DNA from: Clostridia bacterium
Lineage (GTDB): Bacteria > Bacillota > Clostridia > Christensenellales > UBA3700
Direction of reading: 5' to 3'
Assembly (NCBI GenBank): GCA_029067255.1
Contig: JAIEEW010000057.1
Location: 1 to 5,628 of the forward strand
DNA: 5,628 bases
Positions 1-5,290 of this stretch are shown here, piece by piece. Each line of letters begins with the position of its first letter. Within the stretch, counting starts at the first letter, position 1. A program made the position numbers and the translations under genes. Under the pieces are notes generated by a model that was not told where the DNA came from, did no database searches, and saw nothing but the letters and a program-made list of their open reading frames with translations.

Positions 1-3000
1 CGAACGACAGTACCGCTAAGCCCATCAACACGCTCGCTATTACAGTCCACGTCGTCATTGCCCATCCGAACAATCCAGTTCCCGCAGTTGCGTAGAACGT
101 CTTGTATTTGCTCTCTACCGTTCTCTTATTCTCTTTTCTCTTACTTGCGTAGCCTATGCCTTTCGCTGTAAAGAGTAGTATCAATACTATACTTACTCCG
201 CTCGCTATCGCTTGCCACCAATCCTTGAGTATTGCTACTGCTTTATCAAAATCTACGCTTCCGCTTCCGTTATTGTTATTATCTCCGTCGTTGCCATCTT
301 TATTGCTGTCGTCCGGATTTTCAGGGTCTGTCGGGTCTTCGGGATTTATGGGATTATTCGGATCGTCAGGTTCATTCGGATTCTGGCTATCATCCTTGTA
401 CTCGAACTCATACTCTCCGCTTACGCTAGGCTCCGCCAGTACCGCTCCTTCGCTGTCCACAAACTCATAGTTCCCTACGTACTCTTCCTTTATCTTCGCT
501 ACTACCGTATACTTCTTTCCCCTTTCAAGTTTAGCAACGTCAGATATTATATTTCCTTCTTCGTCTTTATACTCATACTCTATTACTTCTTTTCCGTCTT
601 CTATCTCCGGTATCTCTCCTTCCGTTTTCCATACCGCTTCTATCTTCGCTTTCTTTATCTCATATTCTATCTTATACTCGCTCAGTTGGTAACTCTCGCT
701 GTACTCTTCTGCTATTTCCAACCTTACTTCATATCTTCCCGCGTCCGTCGGTATCTCTTCCAACTCCCTCCTGCTTCCGTCTTCTTCGATCTTATAATAC
801 CAACCTTTCACATACTCCATTCCCGGCACTCCCGCTTTGTACCATTCTCTTCCGTGTCCGCTTCCGTCATATTCATATTCCTTTCCCATTTCTATCTGGA
901 CTACAGGCGCTGTTGACCCTACCGTAAACGGCATTGCCTTAGTACCTTTTATTTCGTAGTTCTTTTCATACGCTCCCTTTACTACCGCCACTATCCAGTA
1001 ATCTTTCTCTTCTCTTCCGTCGGGAACTTCTATACTCTCTTTGCTTACCGCTTCTCCGCTCATCGCTCCGTTTGCGTATCCTTCATCCGTATAGTACAAG
1101 TACTCCACCTTGTCGGTGTTGCTTACTTCCCAACTCCAGTATCTCTTCCCCTTTACGTCTTCTTCCGCCTTTCTCTCCCAGTCTAATTCCAACTCTCCTT
1201 TCTCTATCTCCCACTCGCGCGTCCATTCTACTTCGCCTTTGTACGTGCTTCCATTTCCTTTCTCCGGTCGGATATAGTTGTTCTTCATACTCTCGGACAA
1301 CGTTATGGATACTACTTCCGCCGTATATACTCCTACTTCCATCTTTTTATTGTTCTTATAATTGAACGTCAATCCGTTGGGTATTCCCGTCATTACCACT
1401 TCATGATTCTTGTCGTTATACTTCAACGGCTTTGTATAATCCCACTTCACGTTGCTCAAATCCATCAACGCTTTATTTATTCTCCATTTCAACGTAAACT
1501 CGCTTGTTACTATGTCTATACTCGTATTCCCGTTCTTCGGACTTATCTTAAACGTTACCATATAATACTCCACTACGTTTCCGCTTCCTATCTTCACGTC
1601 TGTGGCGATTTCCGTTCCTTCATACTTGTAGTCTATGCTATCCCTTATGTCTTCGCTCAATTCGAGTATATTCACTTCAAAACTATACCCATATCCATTG
1701 TAACCTACGTTGAATACCCCGTCTATATCTAAATCGCTTTCGCTTACACTTTTGAACGTTCCGCCGTCTATGTTCGCATTCGCGTATCTCCATACTATAT
1801 CCGAATTTGTAAGACTTATCTGCTTATTGCCTACTTTAAACTCCGTTTCGAAACTCAACGCATAGTTCTCGTTGGCGGCTATTCCTTCCGCCAGTTTAAG
1901 TATATATTTATACTCTCCTTTATCCGAAAGTCTTGGCAACTTTACCTTTATCTTATTATCCGTAGTAGACATCACCGGTTGTACGTCCACCTTTGTTTCC
2001 GTCGTTATACTTTCGCCTAAGTAATACCCTTCGAATCTCAACTTCCCTATATCTTCGTCTGCGCAATCCAACGTCAATTCATATTCCTTGCCCGTATATA
2101 CTTCCGTGCTCCATAGACTGCTTGTCGTTACGATCAACTTCTTCTGGGATATATTGAACGTAAGCGTCTTAGGACTGGATTGATTATTATCCGTCCACTC
2201 CATGAACTCGGTATTCTTCAACGCTACCGTTAATTTATATCCTTGCGCTGCGTTTGTCGCCGATACTGCCCATGCTCCTGCGTTTTCTTCTCCCGCTGGT
2301 ATCTTCTCAAACTCCGCTCCCGACGACGATGTTACAGTCACAAACTCTTCGTCATAATTCTCTACTTCTATATACTGCTTTGTACCCTTATACACTAGAT
2401 TGCTTGTATCTGTAGCAAAGAGCAAGGGCGTTACGTGATACTTTAAGTAATAGGTATACGATTTCTCATCGATACTTCCGTCCGCCCAACATTCTCCGTC
2501 CTTTGGCTTAACCGTTACTACGTACTTGCCCACTTGATTTGCGCTAAATGACAATACCCCATTGGATACAGCATAACTTGGTACCGTAATTGACTCTGCC
2601 GTATTTAATCCTGTTGCCGTTATTTCTATATTTACTTTGCTTTCAATGACTTTATCTAACTCAAAAGTAAATTCTTCTCCATCGGCGTAATACTTCTTTG
2701 TATTCCCTTTCGTTTGCGGAGTAGGTACGTAAGCCATCTCGTCCGCTTTCGCCAAATTTAAGTGAAATGCCGGACGAACTGCAAAAGACTCTATAGCGCT
2801 ATAACCCGCATCAACAGACCCGTTATATACAAGCGTATAGACGTGAGAATAATAACCATCAAATGCCGAACGTAGCCAAGAATTGACTCCCGCAGAATTG
2901 CCCCTTTGGTTCGCATTTGTATCCCATATTCCTGTACAAGTGTCTTCATACCAACCTGTTTCCGCCATTGACGGCAACCATATCCTATCGTTTCCCCATG

Positions 3001-3931
3001 CAGTATAATCCGACGTTCTCTGTTCTTGACTTAACTTAGAAGCATTAGGCGTCAATTGATAATTGTAGTTATTATTAGTTCCGGGATAGAACGATGAATC
3101 CATTACTTTATCTAATGCGTCATTATTAAAGTTCCATTCATATCTATTAGGACCGTCCGTAATGTAAGACGACGTTTCCTTTCTTTGCCACTCTACTTCA
3201 GCCGGCGTTACTATAAAATCCGTCAAACTGCTTTTATACGTTGCCGTATTCGGCATTGTAAACATTGCAAACGGATTGTCATACGACTGCGTCGCTCCCG
3301 TCGACGAAAGCGCGCTTATGGACGTCGCATACTTTCCGCCGTTATTTAATGTAACGGCTCTTATTCTGCTTGTACCATACATATTTGACGGATATTTTTG
3401 ATTTGTTACTGCGCTCGAATTATCTTCGTAACTATTCCATTTAACTTCATCATAAATATTATTTTTAATGTTATAATTCGCCAACTGCGCCGAGTCTGTC
3501 AACCACAACGTTACTATTGGATCGCCCGTACCGTCCGCTTTTGTGTTGGATAAATACATCACGTTCCACGTCAAGCCGCCTATAGTAACTACTAAATCTT
3601 TGTTTTCGTTATATTTGCTACGAAAATCTTCACTAGTCTTTACCCCATTTGCGCCGCTTGTCGCGGACTTAACGTCCGCATACGTCGCGCCGTCTTCGCT
3701 CAAAAGCGCAGAATATAACTTACTTAACTGATTTCCGTCAAATATCTTTTCCTTTTCTTCATAATTATCCACTAATAAATTGCCTAGATCCTTAACCTGT
3801 TGCAAGTCGCTTATTGCTTCCGCTCTTTCATATGGCATAAAGAACGACATCGCGCTTACAATACATAAGCACGTTATTAAAATAACAGTCAGCGCAAAAT
3901 ATCCTTTTATTTTTCTCTTCCTTATATCCAT
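1..3931 (-). CDS. Large exported surface protein with DUF6273-like region and Ig-like repeats (3' end outside window)
   Basis: I translated this frame by hand from the ATG at 3931 to the window edge and found 1310 codons without a stop. The order is: basic N-terminus and hydrophobic signal segment (residues 11-31) with a possible AEA cleavage site at 37-39; a region resembling DUF6273 (about 110-393), with WLPS (318-321), SWLRS (351-355) and VRPAFHL (385-391); about eight Ig-like beta-rich modules (412-1175); an acidic proline-rich linker (1183-1207) and an N/D/G/S-rich spacer; then two membrane spans (about 1241-1258 and 1286-1309) around a basic loop. Modules tend to open with a Y-x-G-type motif (for example VYTGKEYEL at 611) and close with W/Y-x-I-x-K (816, 906, 1089). 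Such proteins are generally cell-surface proteins; binding partner and function are unknown. No sortase LPXTG motif is seen. The start is supported by GGGGA five bases upstream and by the signal peptide. The gene is monocistronic as far as visible, with its own promoter. Confidence 0.9.
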   Translation of the reverse strand, partial: MDIRKRKIKGYFALTVILITCLCIVSAMSFFMPYERAEAISDLQQVKDLGNLLVDNYEEKEKIFDGNQLSKLYSALLSEDGATYADVKSATSGANGVKTSEDFRSKYNENKDLVVTIGGLTWNVMYLSNTKADGTGDPIVTLWLTDSAQLANYNIKNNIYDEVKWNSYEDNSSAVTNQKYPSNMYGTSRIRAVTLNNGGKYATSISALSSTGATQSYDNPFAMFTMPNTATYKSSLTDFIVTPAEVEWQRKETSSYITDGPNRYEWNFNNDALDKVMDSSFYPGTNNNYNYQLTPNASKLSQEQRTSDYTAWGNDRIWLPSMAETGWYEDTCTGIWDTNANQRGNSAGVNSWLRSAFDGYYSHVYTLVYNGSVDAGYSAIESFAVRPAFHLNLAKADEMAYVPTPQTKGNTKKYYADGEEFTFELDKVIESKVNIEITATGLNTAESITVPSYAVSNGVLSFSANQVGKYVVTVKPKDGECWADGSIDEKSYTYYLKYHVTPLLFATDTSNLVYKGTKQYIEVENYDEEFVTVTSSSGAEFEKIPAGEENAGAWAVSATNAAQGYKLTVALKNTEFMEWTDNNQSSPKTLTFNISQKKLIVTTSSLWSTEVYTGKEYELTLDCADEDIGKLRFEGYYLGESITTETKVDVQPVMSTTDNKIKVKLPRLSDKGEYKYILKLAEGIAANENYALSFETEFKVGNKQISLTNSDIVWRYANANIDGGTFKSVSESDLDIDGVFNVGYNGYGYSFEVNILELSEDIRDSIDYKYEGTEIATDVKIGSGNVVEYYMVTFKISPKNGNTSIDIVTSEFTLKWRINKALMDLSNVKWDYTKPLKYNDKNHEVVMTGIPNGLTFNYKNNKKMEVGVYTAEVVSITLSESMKNNYIRPEKGNGSTYKGEVEWTREWEIEKGELELDWERKAEEDVKGKRYWSWEVSNTDKVEYLYYTDEGYANGAMSGEAVSKESIEVPDGREEKDYWIVAVVKGAYEKNYEIKGTKAMPFTVGSTAPVVQIEMGKEYEYDGSGHGREWYKAGVPGMEYVKGWYYKIEEDGSRRELEEIPTDAGRYEVRLEIAEEYSESYQLSEYKIEYEIKKAKIEAVWKTEGEIPEIEDGKEVIEYEYKDEEGNIISDVAKLERGKKYTVVAKIKEEYVGNYEFVDSEGAVLAEPSVSGEYEFEYKDDSQNPNEPDDPNNPINPEDPTDPENPDDSNKDGNDGDNNNNGSGSVDFDKAVAILKDWWQAIASGVSIVLILLFTAKGIGYASKRKENKRTVESKYKTFYATAGTGLFGWAMTTWTVIASVLMGLAVLSF
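2..211 (-). other. C-terminal two-helix membrane anchor of the surface protein (incomplete)
   Basis: After the spacer, KDWWQAIASGVSIVLILLF and the following residues form a first membrane span (about 1241-1258). A basic loop (SKRKENKR) follows, then a second span (about 1286-1309) that runs into the window edge. The basic loop fits the positive-inside rule, so the chain would enter the membrane, turn in the cytoplasm and cross again. More spans may follow outside the window. Confidence 0.7.
317..382 (-). repeat. Acidic xxP triplet linker in the surface protein
   Basis: Residues 1184-1205 place a proline at every third position (1184, 1187, 1190, 1193, 1196, 1199, 1202, 1205), with D, E or N mostly filling the two positions between. 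It is a degenerate 9-nt-periodic coding repeat followed by an N/D/G/S spacer. Extended proline-rich linkers like this commonly cross the cell wall just before a membrane anchor, and that is its position here. Confidence 0.85.
407..2698 (-). other. Array of about eight Ig-like modules in the surface protein
   Basis: Residues about 412-1175 form successive modules of roughly 80-110 residues with alternating hydrophobic and polar residues, as in beta sandwiches. Approximate limits are 412-497, 498-598, 599-706, 707-820, 821-911, 912-1004, 1005-1093 and 1094-1175. Y-x-G-type openings and W/Y-x-I-x-K closings recur, resembling MBG or other bacterial Ig-like repeats. The modules are strongly diverged and not DNA-level repeats. 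The last three are much richer in Glu, Lys and Tyr (for example VIEYEYKDEEG), so the coding strand is strongly purine-rich between about 480 and 1250. Such arrays usually act as a stalk that holds the distal domain away from the cell. Confidence 0.65.
2753..3604 (-). other. DUF6273-like region of the surface protein
   Basis: Roughly residues 110-393. The C-terminal half holds the recognisable pattern: WLPS, then a tryptophan and polar stretch, SWLRS, an aromatic-rich strand, a glycine turn, and finally VRPAFHL. This succession (WLRS followed about 30 residues later by VRPA-hydrophobic) is typical of DUF6273 domains in surface and secreted proteins of gut Firmicutes. The domain's function is not established. 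The assignment rests on remembered motifs, without a profile search. The N-terminal limit is uncertain. Confidence 0.6.
3815..3931 (-). other. Signal peptide of the surface protein
   Basis: Residues 1-39 begin with a basic stretch (MDIRKRKIKG), followed by about 20 hydrophobic residues (YFALTVILITCLCIVSAMSF) and a short polar region ending in AEA at 37-39, an AxA-type signal peptidase I site. This is a classic Sec signal layout and puts the protein outside the membrane. Two cysteines in the hydrophobic core (C21, C23) do not form a convincing lipobox. If cleavage failed, the segment would act as an N-terminal anchor. Confidence 0.75.
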
Positions 3932-3936
3932 TGTAT

Positions 3937-3941
3937 CCCCG
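3937..3941 (-). promoter_or_regulatory. Ribosome binding site of the surface-protein gene
   Basis: On the minus strand CGGGGATACA precedes the ATG at 3931. The GGGGA core is five bases from the start. It is a weaker match than AGGAGG. It lies only six bases after the base of the leader hairpin at 3947-3984, so the hairpin could influence ribosome access. Confidence 0.5.
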
Positions 3942-3946
3942 TTTTA

Positions 3947-3984
3947 TCGACGGTCAGCAAAAGTGTACTTTTACTGACCGTCGA
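3947..3984 (-). promoter_or_regulatory. Long leader hairpin upstream of the surface-protein gene
   Basis: TCGACGGTCAG (3947-3957) pairs with CTGACCGTCGA (3974-3984), and the inner AAAAGT (3959-3964) pairs with ACTTTT (3967-3972). The one base between the arms is a C/A mismatch on the plus strand but becomes a U·G wobble in the minus-strand transcript. The RNA stem there is therefore 18 continuous pairs around a two-base loop. No U-run follows, so it does not look like a terminator. It sits in the predicted leader directly before the ribosome binding site. Alternatively it is a DNA operator or the end of a small mobile element. Confidence 0.7.
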
Positions 3985-4086
3985 ATTCTCTCTAAAATCA
4001 GCCTTTTTTACGACATTTTTTCATAATAATTATATCAAAAAGCGCGTATTTTTGCAATATCTTTGGGTCAGGAAAAGTACACTTTT
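3959..4086. repeat. Inverted 21-bp repeats bounding a 128-bp promoter-carrying segment
   Basis: Left copy 3959-3979 reads AAAAGTGTACTTTT, a, CTGACC. Right copy 4066-4086, on the opposite strand, reads AAAAGTGTACTTTT, c, CTGACC. They match at 20 of 21 positions and point inward, like the terminal inverted repeats of a MITE. The 14-base core is itself nearly palindromic. The left copy extends into a complete palindrome with a second GGTCAG outside; the right copy does not. No clear target-site duplication flanks the pair. It could be a small non-autonomous element that brought in the promoter, or two binding sites for one regulator. Confidence 0.6.
4029..4057 (-). promoter_or_regulatory. Sigma-A-type promoter of the surface-protein gene
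   Basis: On the minus strand, TTGCAA (4052-4057) and TATAAT (4029-4034) are separated by exactly 17 bases. The -10 is preceded by TGA, giving an extended TGnTATAAT form. Transcription would start near 4022, leaving a leader of about 90 nt that contains the hairpin at 3947-3984. The promoter lies between the inverted 21-bp copies. Confidence 0.8.
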
Positions 4087-4148
4087 CTTGGAATTTTGTA
4101 AAATATTTTTGAAAATAGAAATAATTTGGCTATTGCGAGTACTGTAAT
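4087..4148. other. AT-rich spacer without recognised features
   Basis: Between the right 21-bp repeat and the terminator there is AT-rich DNA with two adjacent weak symmetries (4093-4104 and 4105-4116) of the ATTTT/AAAAT kind. These are expected by chance in such sequence. No gene or clear site is seen. The stretch 4173-4230, before the small gene, is likewise featureless. Confidence 0.5.
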
Positions 4149-4172
4149 AAAAAAACCGCTTTATTTGCGGCC
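4149..4172 (-). terminator. Rho-independent terminator of the V-ATPase operon
   Basis: In the minus-strand transcript, GGCCGC, a seven-base AAATAAA loop and GCGG form a short stem of four G-C pairs with G·U extensions, followed at once by seven U. It lies 58 bases after the stop codon of the small membrane protein and ahead of the next promoter, so it separates the ATPase operon from the surface-protein gene. Confidence 0.85.
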
Positions 4173-4230
4173 ATCATTTTACAATCAAATCTATATAAAT
4201 AATCTAAATAGAGTCTTAAATAATATAAAC

Positions 4231-4440
4231 TTATAAATACCCAAATCCGTTTCTTTGCGGAGCGCACATATTAAGCGATAGCATAAGCGCTATCATTACC
4301 CAAAGGACTACTCCGTAAAAAATACTGGTTTTGAAAGCCTTCTTATAAACGTCATTTTTAACAACGAAAAACAACGCGATAGCGAGCGGCGGCAACAACA
4401 CTCCTGCCAAAAAGCAAAGATCCTTCAAAGTCTTGGACAT
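4231..4440 (-). CDS. Small membrane protein with two predicted helices, coupled to atpD
   Basis: This 69-residue protein is not assigned to a known family. Residues 8-27 (with a PP pair at 17-18) and 39-56 are hydrophobic spans, joined by a basic loop (KNDVYKKAFK) that should face the cytoplasm; a short polar tail ends in FGYL. I chose the ATG at 4440 over a TTG one codon upstream because AAGGAG (4449-4454) is eight bases before the ATG and because the ATG shares its A with the atpD stop codon (TGATG). That arrangement implies translational coupling to subunit D. Being the last gene before the terminator, it probably belongs to the ATPase transcript. A role in assembly or membrane attachment of the ATPase is speculation. 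The LLPPLAI stretch faintly recalls YqaE/Pmp3 proteolipids, but the rest does not fit well. Confidence 0.8.
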   Translation of the reverse strand: MSKTLKDLCFLAGVLLPPLAIALFFVVKNDVYKKAFKTSIFYGVVLWVMIALMLSLNMCAPQRNGFGYL

Positions 4441-5078
4441 CAAACGTTCTCCTTATTAATCAAAGACTTTACTTTGACAAGACGAACGATATTGCTACGC
4501 TCGTTTTCATCGAGTTTCATAGTAATAAACTTTATGGTTTCTTGAAGTTGCGGTATCATAACGTATTCAAGCGCGTTTACTCTTCTACGGTTTTTCTCTA
4601 TCTCAATGGCAAGCATGTTACAAGTCTTTTCAACTTCAGCAAGTTTCACCATCTTTTCCAACATTCCGCCCATAACTTCTATCGAACTGTCGAGTTCTGC
4701 CGTAACCGACGAAAATGAATACGGATATTTATCTTTACTGTCGCTTTGTTTGACTCTTATTACCGGAACTACTACGCTCATAACGTTTTGCGAATCCATT
4801 TCGAGTTTTACAGTCTTAGCCGGCATCGCCACCGCTTCCTGAACTACGGCGTCGTCGCTGACTGCCTTAGCGACAATAAAAGTAGTAAGGGCGGCGGAAA
4901 GTTCCTTCTCCACCTGCTCTCTTAAACTCTTATTCTCTTTGGCGTACTCCATAAATCTGCGAATCATTTCGTCAGACTTATCTTTGAGCAACTTGTGTCC
5001 TCTCTGAGCGGTCTTCAATCTGGCTTTTAGCCTTTTTAATTCCATTCGAGTAGGATTTACTTGTAATCTTCCTGCCAT
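4440..5078 (-). CDS. atpD: V-type (A/V-type) ATPase subunit D, central shaft
   Basis: The 212-residue protein has the usual length of subunit D (also called NtpD). The N-terminus is diagnostic: NPTR at 8-11, then LKRLKARLKTAQRGHKLLKDK and a following M-RRF helix. The C-terminus carries the family pattern KLDENER followed by RLVKVK (about residues 188-204). The two terminal regions form the long antiparallel coiled coil of the rotor shaft that turns inside the A3B3 head and couples ATP hydrolysis or synthesis to H+ or Na+ movement; the middle (about 70-150) is the more variable globular part. AAGG (5086-5089) is seven bases before the ATG. It follows subunit B, the conserved order in bacterial V-ATPase operons, and overlaps the next gene by one base. 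Confidence 0.97.
   Translation of the reverse strand: MAGRLQVNPTRMELKRLKARLKTAQRGHKLLKDKSDEMIRRFMEYAKENKSLREQVEKELSAALTTFIVAKAVSDDAVVQEAVAMPAKTVKLEMDSQNVMSVVVPVIRVKQSDSKDKYPYSFSSVTAELDSSIEVMGGMLEKMVKLAEVEKTCNMLAIEIEKNRRRVNALEYVMIPQLQETIKFITMKLDENERSNIVRLVKVKSLINKENV
4449..4454 (-). promoter_or_regulatory. Ribosome binding site of the small membrane protein
   Basis: AAGGAG on the minus strand lies inside the last codons of atpD, eight bases before the ATG at 4440. It decides the start: for the TTG at 4443 the spacing would be only five bases. Confidence 0.85.
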
Positions 5079-5085
5079 AGTTTCG

Positions 5086-5089
5086 CCTT
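5086..5089 (-). promoter_or_regulatory. Ribosome binding site of atpD
   Basis: TAAGGCGAAACT precedes the ATG at 5078 on the minus strand, with AAGG seven bases upstream. This supports the start, as does the conserved MAG-NPTR beginning of subunit D. Confidence 0.6.
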
Positions 5090-5100
5090 ATAATTGTTTA

Positions 5101-5130
5101 TTTATATTGTAATATCCATATATTGAACAA
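5101..5130 (-). promoter_or_regulatory. Possible internal promoter for atpD overlapping a palindrome
   Basis: TTGTTC (5125-5130) and TATAAA (5101-5106) are separated by 18 bases on the minus strand, about 15-20 bases before the atpD ribosome binding site. The -35 lies inside the palindrome at 5124-5136, so a protein bound there would block it. A second weak candidate is the extended -10 TGCTATTAT at 5162-5170, which lacks a good -35. In DNA this AT-rich, such matches are common, so this is tentative. Confidence 0.3.
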
Positions 5131-5138
5131 TGTTCAGT
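5122..5138. promoter_or_regulatory. Palindromic site, copy 1 (TGAACA-A-TGTTCA)
   Basis: TGAACA and TGTTCA are perfect inverted arms around one base. The plus-strand stretch 5121-5136 matches 5273-5288 at 15 of 16 positions, exactly 152 bases away. A site of two six-base half-sites with a one-base centre is the size and symmetry expected for a dimeric repressor, such as a TetR-type protein. No such regulator is in the window. Confidence 0.55.
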
Positions 5139-5245
5139 TTGCCATTTTTCATTTCAAATACATAATAGCATTTTATAGATGTGAATCACTACAATATCTG
5201 AAATTTACCTTATTTATCATCTGATACGGTCATTTCTCTAGCATT

Positions 5246-5266
5246 CTTTATAATATAATTATAAAG
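5246..5266. repeat. AT-only perfect inverted repeat after subunit B
   Basis: CTTTATAAT (5246-5254) and ATTATAAAG (5258-5266) are perfect nine-base arms around three bases. The hairpin comes about 20 bases after the subunit B stop codon. It has almost no G-C pairs and no U-run after it, so it would be a poor terminator. It may protect or process the transcript, or be chance in AT-rich DNA. Confidence 0.45.
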
Positions 5267-5273
5267 ACCTTTT

Positions 5274-5290
5274 ATTGAACAGTGTTCAAT
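5274..5290. promoter_or_regulatory. Palindromic site, copy 2 (ATTGAACA-G-TGTTCAAT)
   Basis: The eight-base arms are perfect around a central base. The site contains the stop codon of subunit B (TGA at 5288-5286), so it straddles the gene end. It is nearly the same as copy 1. Because each copy is symmetric, the pair is both a direct and an inverted repeat and could also be read as the ends of a roughly 169-bp inserted segment. Confidence 0.55.

Larger units (their letters stand above)
5079..5285. other. 207-nt intergenic region between atpB and atpD
   Basis: Genes B and D are usually close together in these operons, so this gap is unusually large. It holds the two TGAACA-N-TGTTCA palindromes near its ends, the AT-only hairpin, weak promoter matches and the atpD ribosome binding site. 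No open frame longer than a few codons with a plausible ribosome binding site was found on either strand. Confidence 0.6.

Noticed and set aside
212..916. Long open frame of 234 codons on the plus strand, rich in aromatic and hydrophobic residues
   Set aside because: It is in exact codon register, antisense to the surface-protein gene. It stays open because the sense gene there uses few TTA, CTA and TCA codons. It lacks a convincing ribosome binding site and domain features.
1403..1732. Plus-strand open frame of 109 codons
   Set aside because: It is also an antisense shadow of the Ig-like repeat region, in the same codon register, with no start signals.
3947..3984. Hairpin read as a rho-independent terminator
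   Set aside because: Neither strand shows a T-run after the stem, and it lies between a good promoter and the start codon of its own gene.
3998..4024. Leader peptide of eight codons (MKKCRKKG) before the surface-protein gene
   Set aside because: Its ATG coincides with the predicted transcription start at about 4022, and it has no ribosome binding site, so it is unlikely to be translated.
4093..4116. Two adjacent ATTTT/AAAAT symmetries
   Set aside because: Five-base AT-only arms are expected by chance in this AT-rich spacer.
4441..4443. TTG as start of the small membrane protein
   Set aside because: The ATG directly after it has better spacing to AAGGAG and the usual TGATG overlap with the atpD stop codon.
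4606..4842. Plus-strand open frame inside atpD
   Set aside because: It is antisense to the clearly recognised subunit D and has no independent support.
5086..5285. Very short open frames between atpB and atpD, such as one beginning MTVSDDK
   Set aside because: They are only a few codons long, without a proper ribosome binding site or any recognisable product.
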